From: Terebella lapidaria
Taxonomy: Eukaryota; Annelida; Polychaeta; Terebellida; Terebellidae
Assembly: GCA_949152475.1 (NCBI GenBank)
Contig: OX424568.1
Coordinates: 20,063,667-20,127,666 of the forward strand
DNA length: 64,000 bases
Direction of reading: 5' to 3'
Shown here one piece after another: positions 1 through 11,691 of the stretch (positions are counted from its first letter, which is position 1; each line of letters begins with the position of its first letter). The position numbers were made by a program, and so were the translations under genes. Under the pieces are notes generated by a model. That model made no database searches and was not told the DNA's origin. It saw nothing but the letters and a program-made list of their open reading frames with translations.

Positions 1-1911
1 GGGGTTTAGTTTTACCCTCCAGAGAGAACACCAGAGTTCGAGGTCATCCAGTGCCCTCTGGAGACGAGGAGTGGAGTAGTTAGGATTCTTATTAGATGTC
101 CACAATGCCAGGTCGTCAGCGAATTGTGAGACCTGTATGTGGTTGTTAGGGTGGATAGGTATGTCGTTGACATACAGAATGAATAGAATAGGACTGATAA
201 CAGAACCCTGAGGAGTGCCAGCGTTTAGGGGTACAGAGTCGGAGAGCTTGTTAGTCACCCGGACAGAGATAGAGCGGTTATTCAGGAAGGAGGACAGGAC
301 ACGAGTTAGGTACGTTGGTGTATTGTAGTGTAGGAGTTTGTAGCGGACTCCGTTGTGCCATACTGAGTCGAAGGCCTTTTCGACGTCTAGTAGTACGGCA
401 CTGGTGGTCCACTTTAGGGTGCTGTAGTGTTTGATTTGTGTGCCAAGTCTGTACACATGTTCGTTTGCTTCTTTATGACGCAGGTAAGCCCTTTGCCATT
501 TGTTGATGAGTTTGTTCTGTTCTAAGTGTTGGATGAGACGTGTTGCGAGTAGTTTTTCTAGGAGTTTGCCTATACACCGGAGAAGACTGATTGGCCTGTA
601 GTTTAGTGGTATTTTGTTATCCTTGTCGGGTTTCGGGATCATTACTCCGGTGGCGTGTTTCCATGCATCCGGGAAGTACCCGGTTTCTAATGTCAAGTTG
701 AACAGGTAGGTGATTGTCTCAACTGCAGATGGAGGTAGGTGTTTTAGAGTGTTGTATGTGATGGAATCATCGCCGGGGGCCGACTTTGATTTTGTTTTTG
801 AGAGTTGGTCCATGAATTGTTGTGTTGTTATGTAGTTAATGGGAAGTTGGTTAGTGGTAGAGAAGTCAGGGAGGAAGACCAGTGGGTTAGAGTTTATGGT
901 GTTGTCTACAGTGTTTTGGAACCTGTTGTCGTATAGTGGACCTGTATGTGTTTGGTGGACTGTGGCTAGTGTGTCTGCAAATGTTTGGGCGGTGTCGGTT
1001 GGGTTGTGAGTGTGTTGTCTGATTTAAGTATGTGTGGCGTTGCGGTTGTTTTGGTGTATTTGTTGCCTGAGAGTTGGTTGAATAGTTTCCAGAATTTTGG
1101 AGTGTTGCGGTGTTTGTTGAGTTCCGACGTCGCATTGTCCCATTGTTCTTTTTTGTGCGTTTGTATGTCGTGTTTGATTTCTTTGGCTAGTTTGTTTATG
1201 GTGGTGTTGAGTTGTGTGTTCCAGGACTGTTGTAGTTGTCGGCGTAGTTTGCGTTTGTGTTTGATTTTTTGTATGATGGCTGTGGGAAGTGTAGATTTGT
1301 GTAGTTTGTAGGTGAGAGTGGGTGTTGCAGTGTCTAGTGCTTGGTTGATGACGTCACTTGTCCACTGAGTCAAGGAGTCGATGTTTTGTTTGTTTATGAC
1401 TGATAGTGGTGTTTTGTTTGCTGATTGGATGTTTGCATGTAGAGTTGTCTGGAACTTTTTCCAGTCTGTTTTGTTGTAGTTTTTGCGTTTGATTGTTTTG
1501 TTGGTGTTGGGTACATTTGTGTTGAGTGTGAGCGTGAGAGGTAGGTGATTTGTGCCGATGTCTGGGCCAACTGTTGGTGGTGTGGTGTGTTTTTTGAGTT
1601 CTGGGGTTACAATCGCCAGGTCTAGGACCTGACTGTAGTTCCCCCGGTGATATGTGGGTGTTGGAGTGTTTGTGACTGTGAGACCCAGATCTTCAACAAT
1701 GTCGAAGAGTGTGTCTCCTTGTGGTGATGTTGTTGTGGAGCCGTAGAATTGGTGTTTGCAGTTTAGGTCGCCAATGAAGACAGCGTGTTTGTGGGTTGCC
1801 AATGTGTGCTCAAATATGTAGCTGTTTGGGGTGGTACTGGGTGGGTTGTAGTAGGCAACTACGGCTGTGTCTAGGTTGTTTATTTTTACTGTGATGCCGA
1901 GTGCCTGTGTG
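1..1911 (-). mobile_element. Non-LTR retrotransposon ORF2, 3' part: endonuclease C-terminal half and reverse transcriptase (partial, frameshifted)
   Basis: Read on the minus strand, 1911 to about 1000 encodes the second half of an APE-type endonuclease, including the hallmark FIGDLNCKH at about 1770-1745 and a LDLAIVTP motif at about 1620. From about 1000 to the window edge the next frame encodes a reverse transcriptase: SAPGDDSI, NYRPISLL, LLDVEKAFDSVW, GTPQGSVISPILF and the catalytic FADD at about 100-110. The two halves are in different frames, so one small indel lies near 1000. The endonuclease frame stops at 966. RT runs off the window at base 1. Family: Jockey/I-like non-LTR element, which nicks DNA and copies its RNA in place. 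The missing 5' part is at 15757-17412; the break at 1911 coincides with the TIR of the element starting at 1912. Confidence 0.9.
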
Positions 1912-1947
1912 CACAGTAAAAATTATTATCTTATTTTCAGACTATTA

Positions 1948-2835
1948 GAAAATAAAACACAATTGAAGATTTTTATTCTTGTCTGTTACTATGCTGAACC
2001 CGTTATCTAAAAATGGGAGTGGTTTGCTTGTAATTTTCTCAAAGCAAGATAGCACAGATATTCTGTCTAAATTCTGGATTGATAATCTTGATTTATCGAG
2101 AAAAATGATAATATTCAAGAAAGTGTGATATCTTGAATCTATATACCCACAGAACAGTATATACCACGTACATTCAGATGTATATGCATGCATGCATGCA
2201 TTATTGGATATTGTACGTGTACTTGAAGTACTTTCCCTACATGCCATCTATTTTTCAGGCCAAGTGCTTTCTTTCATATCAACCACTACGCCTGCTTGCA
2301 ATATAACTACACCGGAACCCTATATAGTGCACAAATTCTATTACACGTCATTCAGTTATAAATACATGTATTGTACATGTAATTCAGTTGGTTTCTGTAT
2401 AACACCATTGCATGGTTTGTTGTAATTTTATTCATTTCTGTTCTGCATTTGTGATTTCAGTGTGAATATATCCTGGACACTAATTGATACACTTAATCGT
2501 ATTACTCTAGTGTCATATTTACTTTGTTTCTTCTTTGTATGTCTTCGTTTGTCCTACCCTGTTTGTATGCGAAATATCCAAGGGAATATTATATATTGTC
2601 GTGTACCAAGTATTCTCTTCAGTAATTGAAAGTACCTTTTCAAAATAACCATATTTCCATATGTAGATTCAAGTTGGGATGTATACTGAGCAGTATATTG
2701 TATACTAGTAACCAGACTGAAAGACAATAAATTTTGGTTTTGAATATTTATTAGCACAATGTATGTATACATGTGACAAAATTCGGAGAATACCTCAACA
2801 AATACAGGGATCTTGCATGTGTACAACATCATGCT
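1948..2835. other. Left subterminal region of the CACAG element, no gene seen
   Basis: AT-rich. Contains TATCTTGAAT, ATCTTGATTTAT and TTCAAGAAAG words resembling the right subterminal region, and a short ATGCATGC run at 2184-2200. I see no coding exon. Confidence 0.5.
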
Positions 2836-2837
2836 TA

Positions 2838-3920
2838 AAGGGTATATATCACGAAAATTGGATATTGGTTTTTGTTATGTATGTGAAAGCACTATTTGAA
2901 CTGAACAAAATGGTCTTCACAGCATATTGATATCATGATTCATTCCAAAGTTATGGCACTTTAAACATGTATATATTTGCAGAATCCGGCAACAGAATCT
3001 GACAGCTAATTAATATGCAAATGAGATGTGTGACGTCATTGACAGACTACTTTTTAATTAGGCATTTTAAAATGGAATATTGATACCGTTTGTATCCATA
3101 TTTTTCCACCAAAATCCATTTTGTATGATTTTTAGTTGGAATAGTCAGTGTTTACATGAAATTTGTGGTTGTTATGGCAACCAATGGCCTGGCTGGGCCC
3201 TTAGCAACCATGGTTGCTAGGGCCAATATCTAATTGAAAACGAGATATACATGAATGAAACCATTTCAGACAATAGAGTCATAGCAATATATTGAGGAAA
3301 ATATCAGCAACATGTCTGAACACAAGCCTTAGCAACCGGTACAGGCATTGGAAACCAGCGATAATAGGACACATTAACTTAACATGGCTCTAAACGTCAG
3401 TGATTTCTCAGGCCTGTATCGGTTGCTAAGGAGTGTTTTTGTACATTTTGTTGATCAATTACATAAAATATTGTCACTACCCGGTAATCTAAATTGGTTT
3501 GATACTTTTATGTCTTGTTTTAAATTGAATACCAGCCATAGCAACCTGGTTGCTAAGGGCCAAATCAGCCCATTGGTTGCCATGGCAACTGAAATTGATA
3601 TGCATTCACTGACTATTCCTACTGTACAATATACCTGATAAGTTTTAGTGACCTAACATAAGCTTAAATGCCTAAATGTGACTTATTTAAACACCTCATT
3701 AAAAAGCAATCTGTCAATGACGTCACACATATTATTTGCATACTAATTAGCTGACAGATTTTTCAAGACTATTGGGAGAAATTTGCCAGATTTTCAATAT
3801 TAAAATAGCTATAACTTTTTAACAAATCGAGATATCAACATTCTGTAAAGACTGTTCTATTCAGCTCAACGAGTGGCTTCAAATAAAATTATATCATATT
3901 TTCGTGATATATACCCTTTA
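2838..3920. mobile_element. Palindromic MITE with TTAA duplication (Kolobok/piggyBac-type target)
   Basis: Both ends carry TTAAAGGGTATATATCACGA in inverted orientation (left at about 2836, right at about 3921). TTAA is present at each border, fitting a TTAA target duplication with AGGGTATATATCACG termini. The inverted arms are long, about 500 bp, and diverged: a block with ATATGCAAAT, GTGTGACGTCATTGACAGA and a GCTAATTA word occurs in both arms (about 3000-3050 and 3690-3760). The centre has repeated GGTTGCTAAGG/CTTAGCAACC motifs that are again self-complementary. No ORF of note. TTAA duplication fits Kolobok or piggyBac families; I cannot separate them without the transposase. Confidence 0.75.
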
Positions 3921-4474
3921 AGTCTGACTGTGTTTAGCATCCATTGTATATCATTATAGTAGTTGTCATCGCCCATTATGACATGCACTGATTAGTGAAC
4001 GAACAGTGGCACCACAACTACATGCGAGTGACAAAATTAAGGCAGTATTTCAACGAATACAATGAGCTTAATTACACGTAGAACATAATGCTTAGGACTA
4101 TGTACCAGCTATTCCGGTATATCATTTGTATATATACTGGTGATAATGGTAGTTTCATCATCCATTATGACACTCATTTGTGGCAAACACAACCTACATG
4201 TTAATCTCCGCCACGTCTGTCATATCACGCCAGACTGGTACGTAATGTTTGTCTGCCAGAGTTATGACAAAATAGGGCTTGTGATCAAGAAGGTCATATG
4301 ACTTGACGAGGATTATAACCTTCAGGATTTCCTGGTTCTTCTATTTCATATGATTGGAAACGTTGGTCAAACTTAAGTGTATAATACATTTGGACATTTG
4401 TAGAATACATTTGGATATAAATTCTTCCGGAGCACAAAATATTCCATAAGTCGGAAAAGATTTGCCTTTGCAAA

Positions 4475-4638
4475 ATGTCTGAAACAAAGCTTACCGCAAG
4501 TCAAGTGACCAGGAATATTGTGTATGGTTTGTTCAAAATTAAAGAAACTGGTGGCTCATCGGAAGTATGGAACAAATTTGGAATGATAGCCAATAATGAT
4601 CAGATGCCTGTTCATGTACAGGCTCTTTTGCAAAGAGG
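4475..4638 (+). CDS. Possible first coding exon, unrecognised protein
   Basis: An ATG at 4475 opens a 54-codon frame (MSETKLTASQVTRNIVYGLF...) ending at an AGAG|GTATAG donor at about 4638. A GGATATAAATT word lies 60 bp upstream and could be a TATA box. The segment SSEVWNKFGMIAN resembles the start of a BED-type zinc finger but the expected cysteines are not present before the donor. No matching downstream exon was found with confidence. It may belong to the SAM gene, to another gene of the large element, or be non-coding. Low certainty. Confidence 0.3.
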
Positions 4639-4669
4639 TATAGAGCTCTATGTTCAATTGTTCATATGC

Positions 4670-5340
4670 TACGGTGCGGTGCGGGTGCGGGCCTCAGTAT
4701 GTGCGATGCACTCAATAAACCCACTCCGTGTGATCCTATTTCACACTTTTTTTTCATCATTTATATATATCCAAGCCTAAAAGTCTGTTTGTGTCACGAG
4801 GAGTCATACAGTTACAGTATCCAAGTTACAAGAGGAATTCAAGCATTGAATTCAATTTATACATAACATGTAGTATAGTATATTATCTCACAGTTCTCTC
4901 ACAATAATAAACGATGATGACTGTATAGGTTTACAGGGTGAACGATCCACAGTTATCCATGCCCTGTACATATATACCATGTGATATGAAATTAATACAC
5001 ACATAGAACATATGTATATGGGTCTTGACATCACTGGTTCACAACAAATCGTCCACGATTTTATTCCACAACTCCATCATATTGTAAAAATTGTATGCGG
5101 GCCGCGGTGCAGTCCTACGCGGTGCGGTCCCACGCGGTCCTTTGACAAAAATTGAACCCGCACCGCAGCTGATATCAGATTGCCCACCCACACCGCACCG
5201 CAGTCTCCAAACTTCAGGCCCGCCCCGCACCGCACCACAATGTTGGAGTCAATGTCCTCCCCGCACCGCACCGCGGGCTGCGGGACCCGCGGCCCGCGCG
5301 GGCAAACCCGCCCCGCGCAGAGCCTTATAAAGGCGCATGT
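4670..5340. repeat. GC-rich GCGGTGC-type repeat island
   Basis: GTGCGGTGCGGGTGCGGG at 4674 and a cluster of GCGGTGCGG, CCGCACCGC and CCCGCGGCC words at 5100-5320 stand out from AT-rich surroundings. The left cluster (GGTGCGG) and right cluster (CCGCACC) are in inverted orientation, so these may be the two ends of a roughly 650-bp insertion, but I could not define its borders. Overlapping open frames here are composition artefacts. Confidence 0.45.
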
Positions 5341-5839
5341 GTGAGGCAGAATTATAAATCCGCGTGTGCCCAAAAAGGCATTGTTTCATTTATAGGCGCA
5401 TGTATATGCGCCTGTATGCGCGGGAATACGCTAGGTCTAAACTAGATTCTAGATTTAACGTAAAATAAGATAAATTTACTCAGAACTAGATATTTTAACA
5501 CGTGACATCAACGCATGCTCTGATCCAGCAACCGCACGCGCTCATCACAAATCAAGTGTATCAGCAAGATGGCAGACGAAAACGTGAATCAGTGGACATC
5601 GGCGGATGTTTTCAAGTATCTTGTTCAAAACTTTGGCCATGACATAGCGGAAACATTCAATCGTAAGTATACATCAATATTTTTGTTAGGTAGATTCCTT
5701 GACGATTTTTAAAAATCGGTCAAACGCGCGTCATTATGTCTGATGATCCAAATCAAACGATAGCTGCAACACTCACACTGCGTTACAAAGTTACCTTCCA
5801 ATGAAAATCCCAAAGGAATGTGGTCGTCGGTGGTCGTCG

Positions 5840-8150
5840 TTAAGTTCCGATAACCTATTGGCATGGCGTTGCGTCCGTCGTCCGTCGTCGTCGTCCGTCG
5901 TCGTCCACATTTTTATCTTTTTTGTTTACGGGCGAATTTTTCTGAAATTTCGCACAAAAATAATTAAAAATAATTCAAGAAGGTACGGTGGCTGATATAT
6001 GCCATAGTTTTATTTTTCAGATTTCATTTATTTATTTTTTCCAGATGGACACTCTAAAGAAAAGAAAATAATGTTAAATACGCGTACTTAATGTTAAATA
6101 TGCGTACTTAATATTAAATACACATACTTAATATTAAATACATGTATATAATATTAAATACGTGTATATAATATTAAATACATGTACTTAATATTAAATA
6201 CGTGTACTTAATATTAAATACGCGTACTTAATGTTAAATACGCGTACTTAATGTTAATTACGCATACTTAATATTAAATTAGCAAAAATTGGATGTGGTT
6301 ATGTTGCTGTGTATGTCTCGTGAAACAAGGTATGTATCAAACGACATTGCGCTTCAAAAAAATTAAAATATCTAACTGTCTGGTATTTAATATTATATAC
6401 GCGTATTTAATATTATGTATGTGTATTTAATATTAAGTACGCGTATTTATCATTAAGTAAACGTATTTAACATTAGGTACGCGTATTTAATATTAAATAC
6501 ACGTATTTAATATTATATACACGTATTTAATATTATGTACGCGTATTTAATATTAAGTACGTGTATGCAATATTAAGTACGCATATTTAACATTAAGTAC
6601 GCATATTTAACAATAAATACACGTATTTAATATTATATACACGCATTTAATATTATGTACGCGTATTTAATATTAATTACGTGTATTTATCATTAAATAC
6701 GTATATTTAATATTAAGTACGTGTATTTAAACATTAAGTACGTGTATTTAATATTAAGTACGTGTATTACATGCGTCTGGAAAATATCGTAAATAAATGA
6801 AAACTAAAGAATAAAACTATGGCATATATCAGCCACTGTAAGAAGGAGGTATTTTTTAGTTTTTTTATTTTCGCATTTTTTTCAACATGGCGGCCGTTTT
6901 AGACGAAAAATGCCTGATTTTGGACTTTGGCGGCCATTTTCCCAAAATCTGTTCAGTAACTTATTTTGTTTTTGACACATAACACTTCTCATATGTACTC
7001 CTATGATGTCTATAAATTTCGTTGCGCTTGGATCGCTCGAAGTGGGCCATTTTGGCCCAAACTCGGCCCAAATGGGACTATCCCATGTTAAATTCTCCTA
7101 TGTTTTATAATGGGACACATTATGCCTAATATCACACTTGATATTGAGAAATGATATATGCAGATTATTGTCATGACCTTGAATTTGACCTTTGACCTCA
7201 TTTTCAAGGTCACAGGACAAAATGGCTAATATCTCACTTATTATCGATTTCAAAGCTTAAGAATCAATTGTGGACATATAGGAAATGATATAAGCTGAAT
7301 ATTCTCGTGACCTTGAATTTGACCTCTGACCTCATTTCCAAGGACAAGCTGGCTCATATCTTGCTCCTCTATTGACTGTATGGCTTGGGAATCAATTGTG
7401 GACATGATATAGAAAACGATATACACTGAATATTTTGATGACTTTGAATTCGACCTTTGCCCCTTCATTTTCAAGGCCACAGCACAAAATTGCTAATATC
7501 TCTCTGATTATTGAATTTACAGCTTAGCAATCAACTGTGGACATGATGTAAGCTTAATGTTATATATGCTGAATATTCTCTTGACCTTGAATTCAACCAG
7601 TGACCTGGCTAACATCTAAAATATCAAACATTGTCCGGTAACCTATCTTTGGCCCTTGGCCTAATTTTTAGTTTTCTGATTTTCGAATTTTTTTCAAAAT
7701 GGCGGCCATTTTTTGACGAAAAACGACCAATTTTTGACTTTGGCGGCCCAAACTCGGCCCAAATGGGACTTTCCCATGTTAAATTCTCCTATGATTTAAA
7801 ATGGGAGACAATTTTTCCAAATATCTCATTTAATAATGAAATTAGAGATTAGGAATCTATTGTGAACATATATGAATGATATATGCTGAATATTATAGTG
7901 ACCTTGAATTTGATCTTTGACCTCATTTTCATAGGACAAAATTGCTAATATCATGAATATCTTCCCTGTTATTGAATTTATAGCTTAGAAATCAATTGTG
8001 GACATATGGGGAATAATACACATGTATGATGTATTTGTATGCTGTATGTCCTTGTGACCTTGGTTTTGACCAGTTACTTTTTTTCAAGGTCAAAATGGCT
8101 AATATCTAAAATATAAAACCTATATTGTCCGGAAACCCATCTTGGCTTTT
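5840..8150. repeat. GTCCGTCGTC repeat family, copy 1 (interrupted)
   Basis: Starts with a TCCGATAACCTATTGGCATG word followed by GTCGTC triplets, then the shared body with AAATGGCGGCC, TTTGGACTTTGGCGGCC and GGGCCATTTTGGC words, and ends near TTGTCCGG(T/A)AACC at 7630 and 8130. The 3' half has tandem subunits of about 130 bp, each with ATGATATATGCTGAATATT and TGACCTTGAATTTGACC. Two partial ends at 7630 and 8130 suggest two joined copies. The MITE at 5987-6838 is inserted in it. Related copies lie at 11692-14793, 28490-29390 and 31348-32941. No coding capacity seen; superfamily unknown. Confidence 0.75.
5987..6838. mobile_element. MITE with 31-bp inverted ends and two opposed 20-bp satellite arrays
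   Basis: Ends match in inverted orientation: TAC(G/A)GTGGCTGATATATGCC with ATAGTTTTATT following. AGAAGG (possibly AAGAAGG) borders both sides, consistent with a 6-7 bp target duplication. Inside, about 11 copies of a 20-bp unit (ACTTAATATTAAATACGCGT and variants) occupy 6064-6275 and about 19 copies of its reverse complement occupy 6385-6770, around a spacer of about 110 bp. The whole element can fold into one long hairpin. ACGCGT, ACATGT and ACGTGT variants alternate among units. Confidence 0.8.
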
Positions 8151-8164
8151 GTTCTATTTTTTGT

Positions 8165-8500
8165 TGTTTGAACCACAATAAAGGAGAATTAAACATATAT
8201 TTACATTTACTTGTAGTGATACTTAAAAAAATGGACCAAGTTTGACCTCAATCCACACCTTTTGCTGTGGACCAATACGGCAATACTACTTTTAAACAAT
8301 AAAAGCTCTGATTTGACGGTTGTTCAAAGTGGAGAAGATTCTGTTTACCATGTGCACCATGTCTACACATACATTTCATTCATGTGAAAACATTTGTCAA
8401 TATTTCAGTTGGGAAGACCAATGCCATATACTTGGCTTACCAACAACAATAAACTGACCGAAAAACTTAGGGAGAGGAAACCCAACATCAAAATTATTCA
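8165..8500. other. Intergenic/intronic stretch before the SAM-gene exon
   Basis: Mostly AT-rich. A good acceptor (TATTTCAG at 8401-8408) opens a 30-codon frame LGRPMPYTWLTNNN..., but its phase does not fit the donor at 5662. It could be a decayed exon or part of a separate transcript. Confidence 0.3.
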
Positions 8501-9004
8501 ACAGTTGCTAGTCTCGAGTTTCCTGCCAGGAAAAACTACATTGACACTCTCGAACTTGATGGCGAAGCAAAAGTGGCTAATATCATGGAGGCCTACCCTT
8601 GTTTCTCACAGGGGGTACACGTACGTTACCTTGGTTACAATTGATTTCACATTTTCATCATAATATGATATTTCCCATCATTTAGTGAGCTAACAGGGAC
8701 ATAATTAATAATGGTTTAAATCACCACCGTGGATAACCAGCATGTATGGGGGCCGATTACAGTAGTAGAGTCCATGGTGAACAATTTTCTCTTTGCTTCG
8801 GAGTGGTGTTTAGTATACCTTTACGTATCTTTCACCAATGATCATCGTGTTTCCAGGTAGCAGATGAACTTCGCAGACATATCTCGAACACCAGCATTTC
8901 CTCAGAATTTGCATCGGAGTGTAAAGACCGATTTACCACAGTTGTCAACAACCTGTTTCTCTATGGCATGCCAGGAGTCATCAAACCAAAGTTATACTCA
9001 CAAG

Positions 9005-10271
9005 GTTTGCTCAGCAATGGTCACTGATTGTGTTCAATTTTATTTGTTTTAAATTTTGTGTATCCCCGGAACAAAGTTCGGCGGATACTATGAATTTGTC
9101 ATCGTCACCTCCGAGTCCGCTGTGGACACTTTCTTGCGAGCGCTCTACAGGTTGCAAATCTGAACCAATCTCGATAATTTTTCATGGAAACATATCTGAT
9201 GGTAAGGTCTTGACACCTATTGATTTACTTTGCCATGGTGAACAAATTGGTCGATTGTCAAGGCATTTTGGATTTACTAGTGAGGCCTCCCCAATAATTT
9301 TGTCCCCAGTCGAGAGTAATACATGTAAGTCCTTCAGGTCAGGAGTAGCAGATAGTTTTCTTCTAGCTATAACAGCAGTATTCTTGAAAAAGTTAGCATT
9401 GAGTTTGCTAATTAACTCCATTACTATCCAGAGTAAAAATAATTAAGCGCAGGAACTTCTATTAATGGAGTCAACAATACATGATTGTATTGTACTAATA
9501 TTTATCAGTTAAAACTAGACGCTCTCCGGTCGCTGACGACCGCTGGGGTGTATCCCCCGTAGCCCTATCATCCCTGTCGCCTCCGAAATATAGACTCAAG
9601 CATCGAAAATTGATGTTACCTTGTTTGATAATACGACCATTATTACAATACATGTACCATCAAATTTCTACTGACCAGAAATTCACCTTAGCTTACATGT
9701 ACAATCTAGTGGGCAATTTCATTCCCAGGTAATTCCCCATTTTTCAGATCCAGATTGACAATTGGTTGTGATGGCAATTTGTTGCCTCTAACACATTTTG
9801 TTCTTTTTATCTGTGATTATCATTTTGTGTCACTGATAAACTGGTCATTATCCTTGATCTATTGGGTATTATGGATGAACTTTGACCTTGACCTGAATTT
9901 TTTGCCGAGTCGGCATTTTTCGTTTTCGTTGATATCTCGGAAATGGTGCATTGTAGAGCAAACCGGACGTTATTTTCGGACTCGTTGCACTGGCCAAAGA
10001 TGCCTAGAGGGTGTCAGGGATGACCTTTGACCTTAACCTTAAATTTTTTCGCCGAGTCGTCATTTTTCATTTTCGTCTATATCTAGGAAGTGGTGCTTCG
10101 GTCTCAACATCGAAATGCCTCCAAGGCATCTTTAGGCCTTGACGTCTAGTTGTACATGCAAATTGTAACCTAGATTTCACTGGTTTGTAATTTTTATTGT
10201 GTACAGTGCATATACAATTTGTAACTGCAATTTTACCATGTTAAAAGGTGAAAAAAATATTTTGATTTCAG
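9005..10271. other. Intron of the SAM-like gene with diverged repeat debris
   Basis: Holds TGACCTTGACCTG (about 9886) and TGACCTTTGACCT (10021) half-site words, ATATCT(C/A)GGAA words repeated around 9930 and 10078, and CATTTTTCGTTTTCGTTGAT-type text occurring twice about 150 bp apart (9913 and 10060). These are degraded repeat copies. No exon recognised. Confidence 0.45.
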
Positions 10272-10821
10272 ATGAAAAGGAGGAAACTGTTTGCTCCCTC
10301 CTTGTGCAAATACTGAGGCAGCGGCCTGGCAAAGCAGCAACATTCGTGGTTGCTCGTGATGTATGTTGCTTACAGACAGACACTGACAGTCTTACTCGAC
10401 AAAAAAACAATTTTATTGCATTTTGCTTACCAGATCTATCGGCTTGAATTTGAGAAACACTATTTCTTACTTTGACATAAATGTGAAAGTGTCAACTTTT
10501 GTTTGTTTTTTTGTCGGGTGTAAATAACGAGTTACATGTGATGCAATACCATTGAGTACACTGTGTTTTGTTATTCAGCTTTATGTATGCTCTTCCCATT
10601 CATTCACAGGGTGCCACAGATGTCCACAGTCTGGCGAAGTCGAACCATCCCAGATTGATCCTGACGGAAGAAACAATCATGATCTGTGGATTTGGACGCA
10701 CTTTCGGCATTGTTCGCCGAACAGGGGGCTACTTTAAAGCAGTACTGATAATGATTGGTGTTTACTACACTTTCATGTTGACCTATCCATCCAACCTCGG
10801 TGCCGCACTCCTGTTTTTGCA

Positions 10822-11521
10822 TTGCTCGATTCCCGCTTACAGCTTGGTACTGGTTCATGCAAAAAAAACGGCTACCGAAGGGCCTGAAAACCCGGGATTT
10901 TCGTGTTGGATCAATTTGTCATGAAATACACTTTATACAGTGTGTGTGCCAACAGGTGTGTCAGAGCTATGAAATAACTTCATATCCATTCAATGGAATC
11001 ATTTGGATGGTCTACAGGTGTATATATTAAATTATATTTGGTATATTTTGAGTTTGCATAGTCAAATCCGGGAGATATCTGGCAACTTTATAAGTCAGTG
11101 ATATAACCATCCTCACTAAATTGATTTAAATTATTTCAGGTAACATTATTGACCTGAGATGACCAAATGTACTGCCAGAGGCATATTTACCTTCAAGGAT
11201 AAAATTTTCCACACAAAAAAACAAGAATTATAAAAAAAATCGTGCTTGAGAGCAGTTCGCGGACCCAGGTAAAGGTTGCCAGAAATCTCTCACATCTCGA
11301 TATTAAACTGGAAAATATATCACCTGTATCCAACTTAGACTACTCAAAATGTTCCCATAGAATGGCCCTGAGTGTCTCTCATGGCTCTGACACATTTATT
11401 GGCACATACAAACTGATTTTCATGAGATATTGGCCCAACACGAAAATCCCGGGTTTTCAGGCCGTTCGGTGACCGGTTTTTTGCATGGACTAGTACCAAG
11501 CTGTAGGCGGGCACCAAGCAA
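10822..11521. mobile_element. 700-bp inverted-repeat transposon with 9-bp target duplication inside a coding exon
   Basis: GTTTTTGCA occurs directly at both borders (10813-10821 and 11522-11530). Ends are inverted repeats: TTGCTCGATTCCCGCTTACA on the left against TTGCTTGGTGCCCGCCTACA read inward from the right, both followed by GCTTGGTACT. The arms stay similar for about 190 bp (10822-11020 and 11310-11521), sharing GGCCTGAAAACCCGGGATTT. The internal 290 bp is AT-rich and non-coding. A 9-bp duplication with long inverted arms is typical of Mutator-like (MULE) non-autonomous elements. Confidence 0.85.
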
Positions 11522-11691
11522 GTTTTTGCAGGAGCAGGTCTTCTGCGATGACCCGCACAGTAGCGATCGCACACCCGTCTACAAGTCTATGGTTAAGAAG
11601 TATGAGAAATTTATAAGCCGGTGAAACTTGAGTCGCCGGCCTAGATCAGGGCATCAGGGGATACACCCATGCAGCCACAAACGAATCTAGT

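Larger units (their letters stand above)
5569..11624 (+). pseudogene. SAM-domain/SAMD3-like gene, spliced, last exon split by a transposon
   Basis: Exon 5569-5662 starts MADENVNQWTSADVFKYLV, the first half of a sterile alpha motif, and ends at AATC|GTAAGT. Later exons: about 8502-8614 (LEFPARKNYIDTL, AYPCF), 8857-9004, 10272-10360, and 10610-10821 continued at 11531-11624 (stop TGA). Phases of the exons from 8502 on agree at every junction. The C-terminal part (HPRLILTEETIMI..., YYTFMLTYPS...) resembles the C-terminal region of multi-copy SAMD3-like proteins of fish and invertebrates as I recall them; their biochemical role is unknown to me. The second half of the SAM domain is not found, so one exon is missing or unrecognised between 5662 and 8502; the start of the 8502 exon is also uncertain (AG at 8470 or 8504). 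The final exon is interrupted by the insertion at 10822-11521, so the copy is probably inactive unless that insertion is spliced out. Confidence 0.6.

Noticed and set aside
966-1802. A stand-alone endonuclease gene
   Set aside because: It is the middle of retrotransposon ORF2: the reverse transcriptase follows immediately and the N-terminal part lies beyond the large insertion.
7128-8130. Coding exons in the repeated TGACCTTGAATTTGACC blocks
   Set aside because: Units are non-coding repeats with stops in every frame and recur in introns.
10813-11531. Intron using GT of the left duplication and AG of the right one
   Set aside because: It would remove 719 nt, not a multiple of three relative to the pre-insertion frame, so it would shift the downstream frame; the alternative donor at 10848 is kept as a hypothesis.
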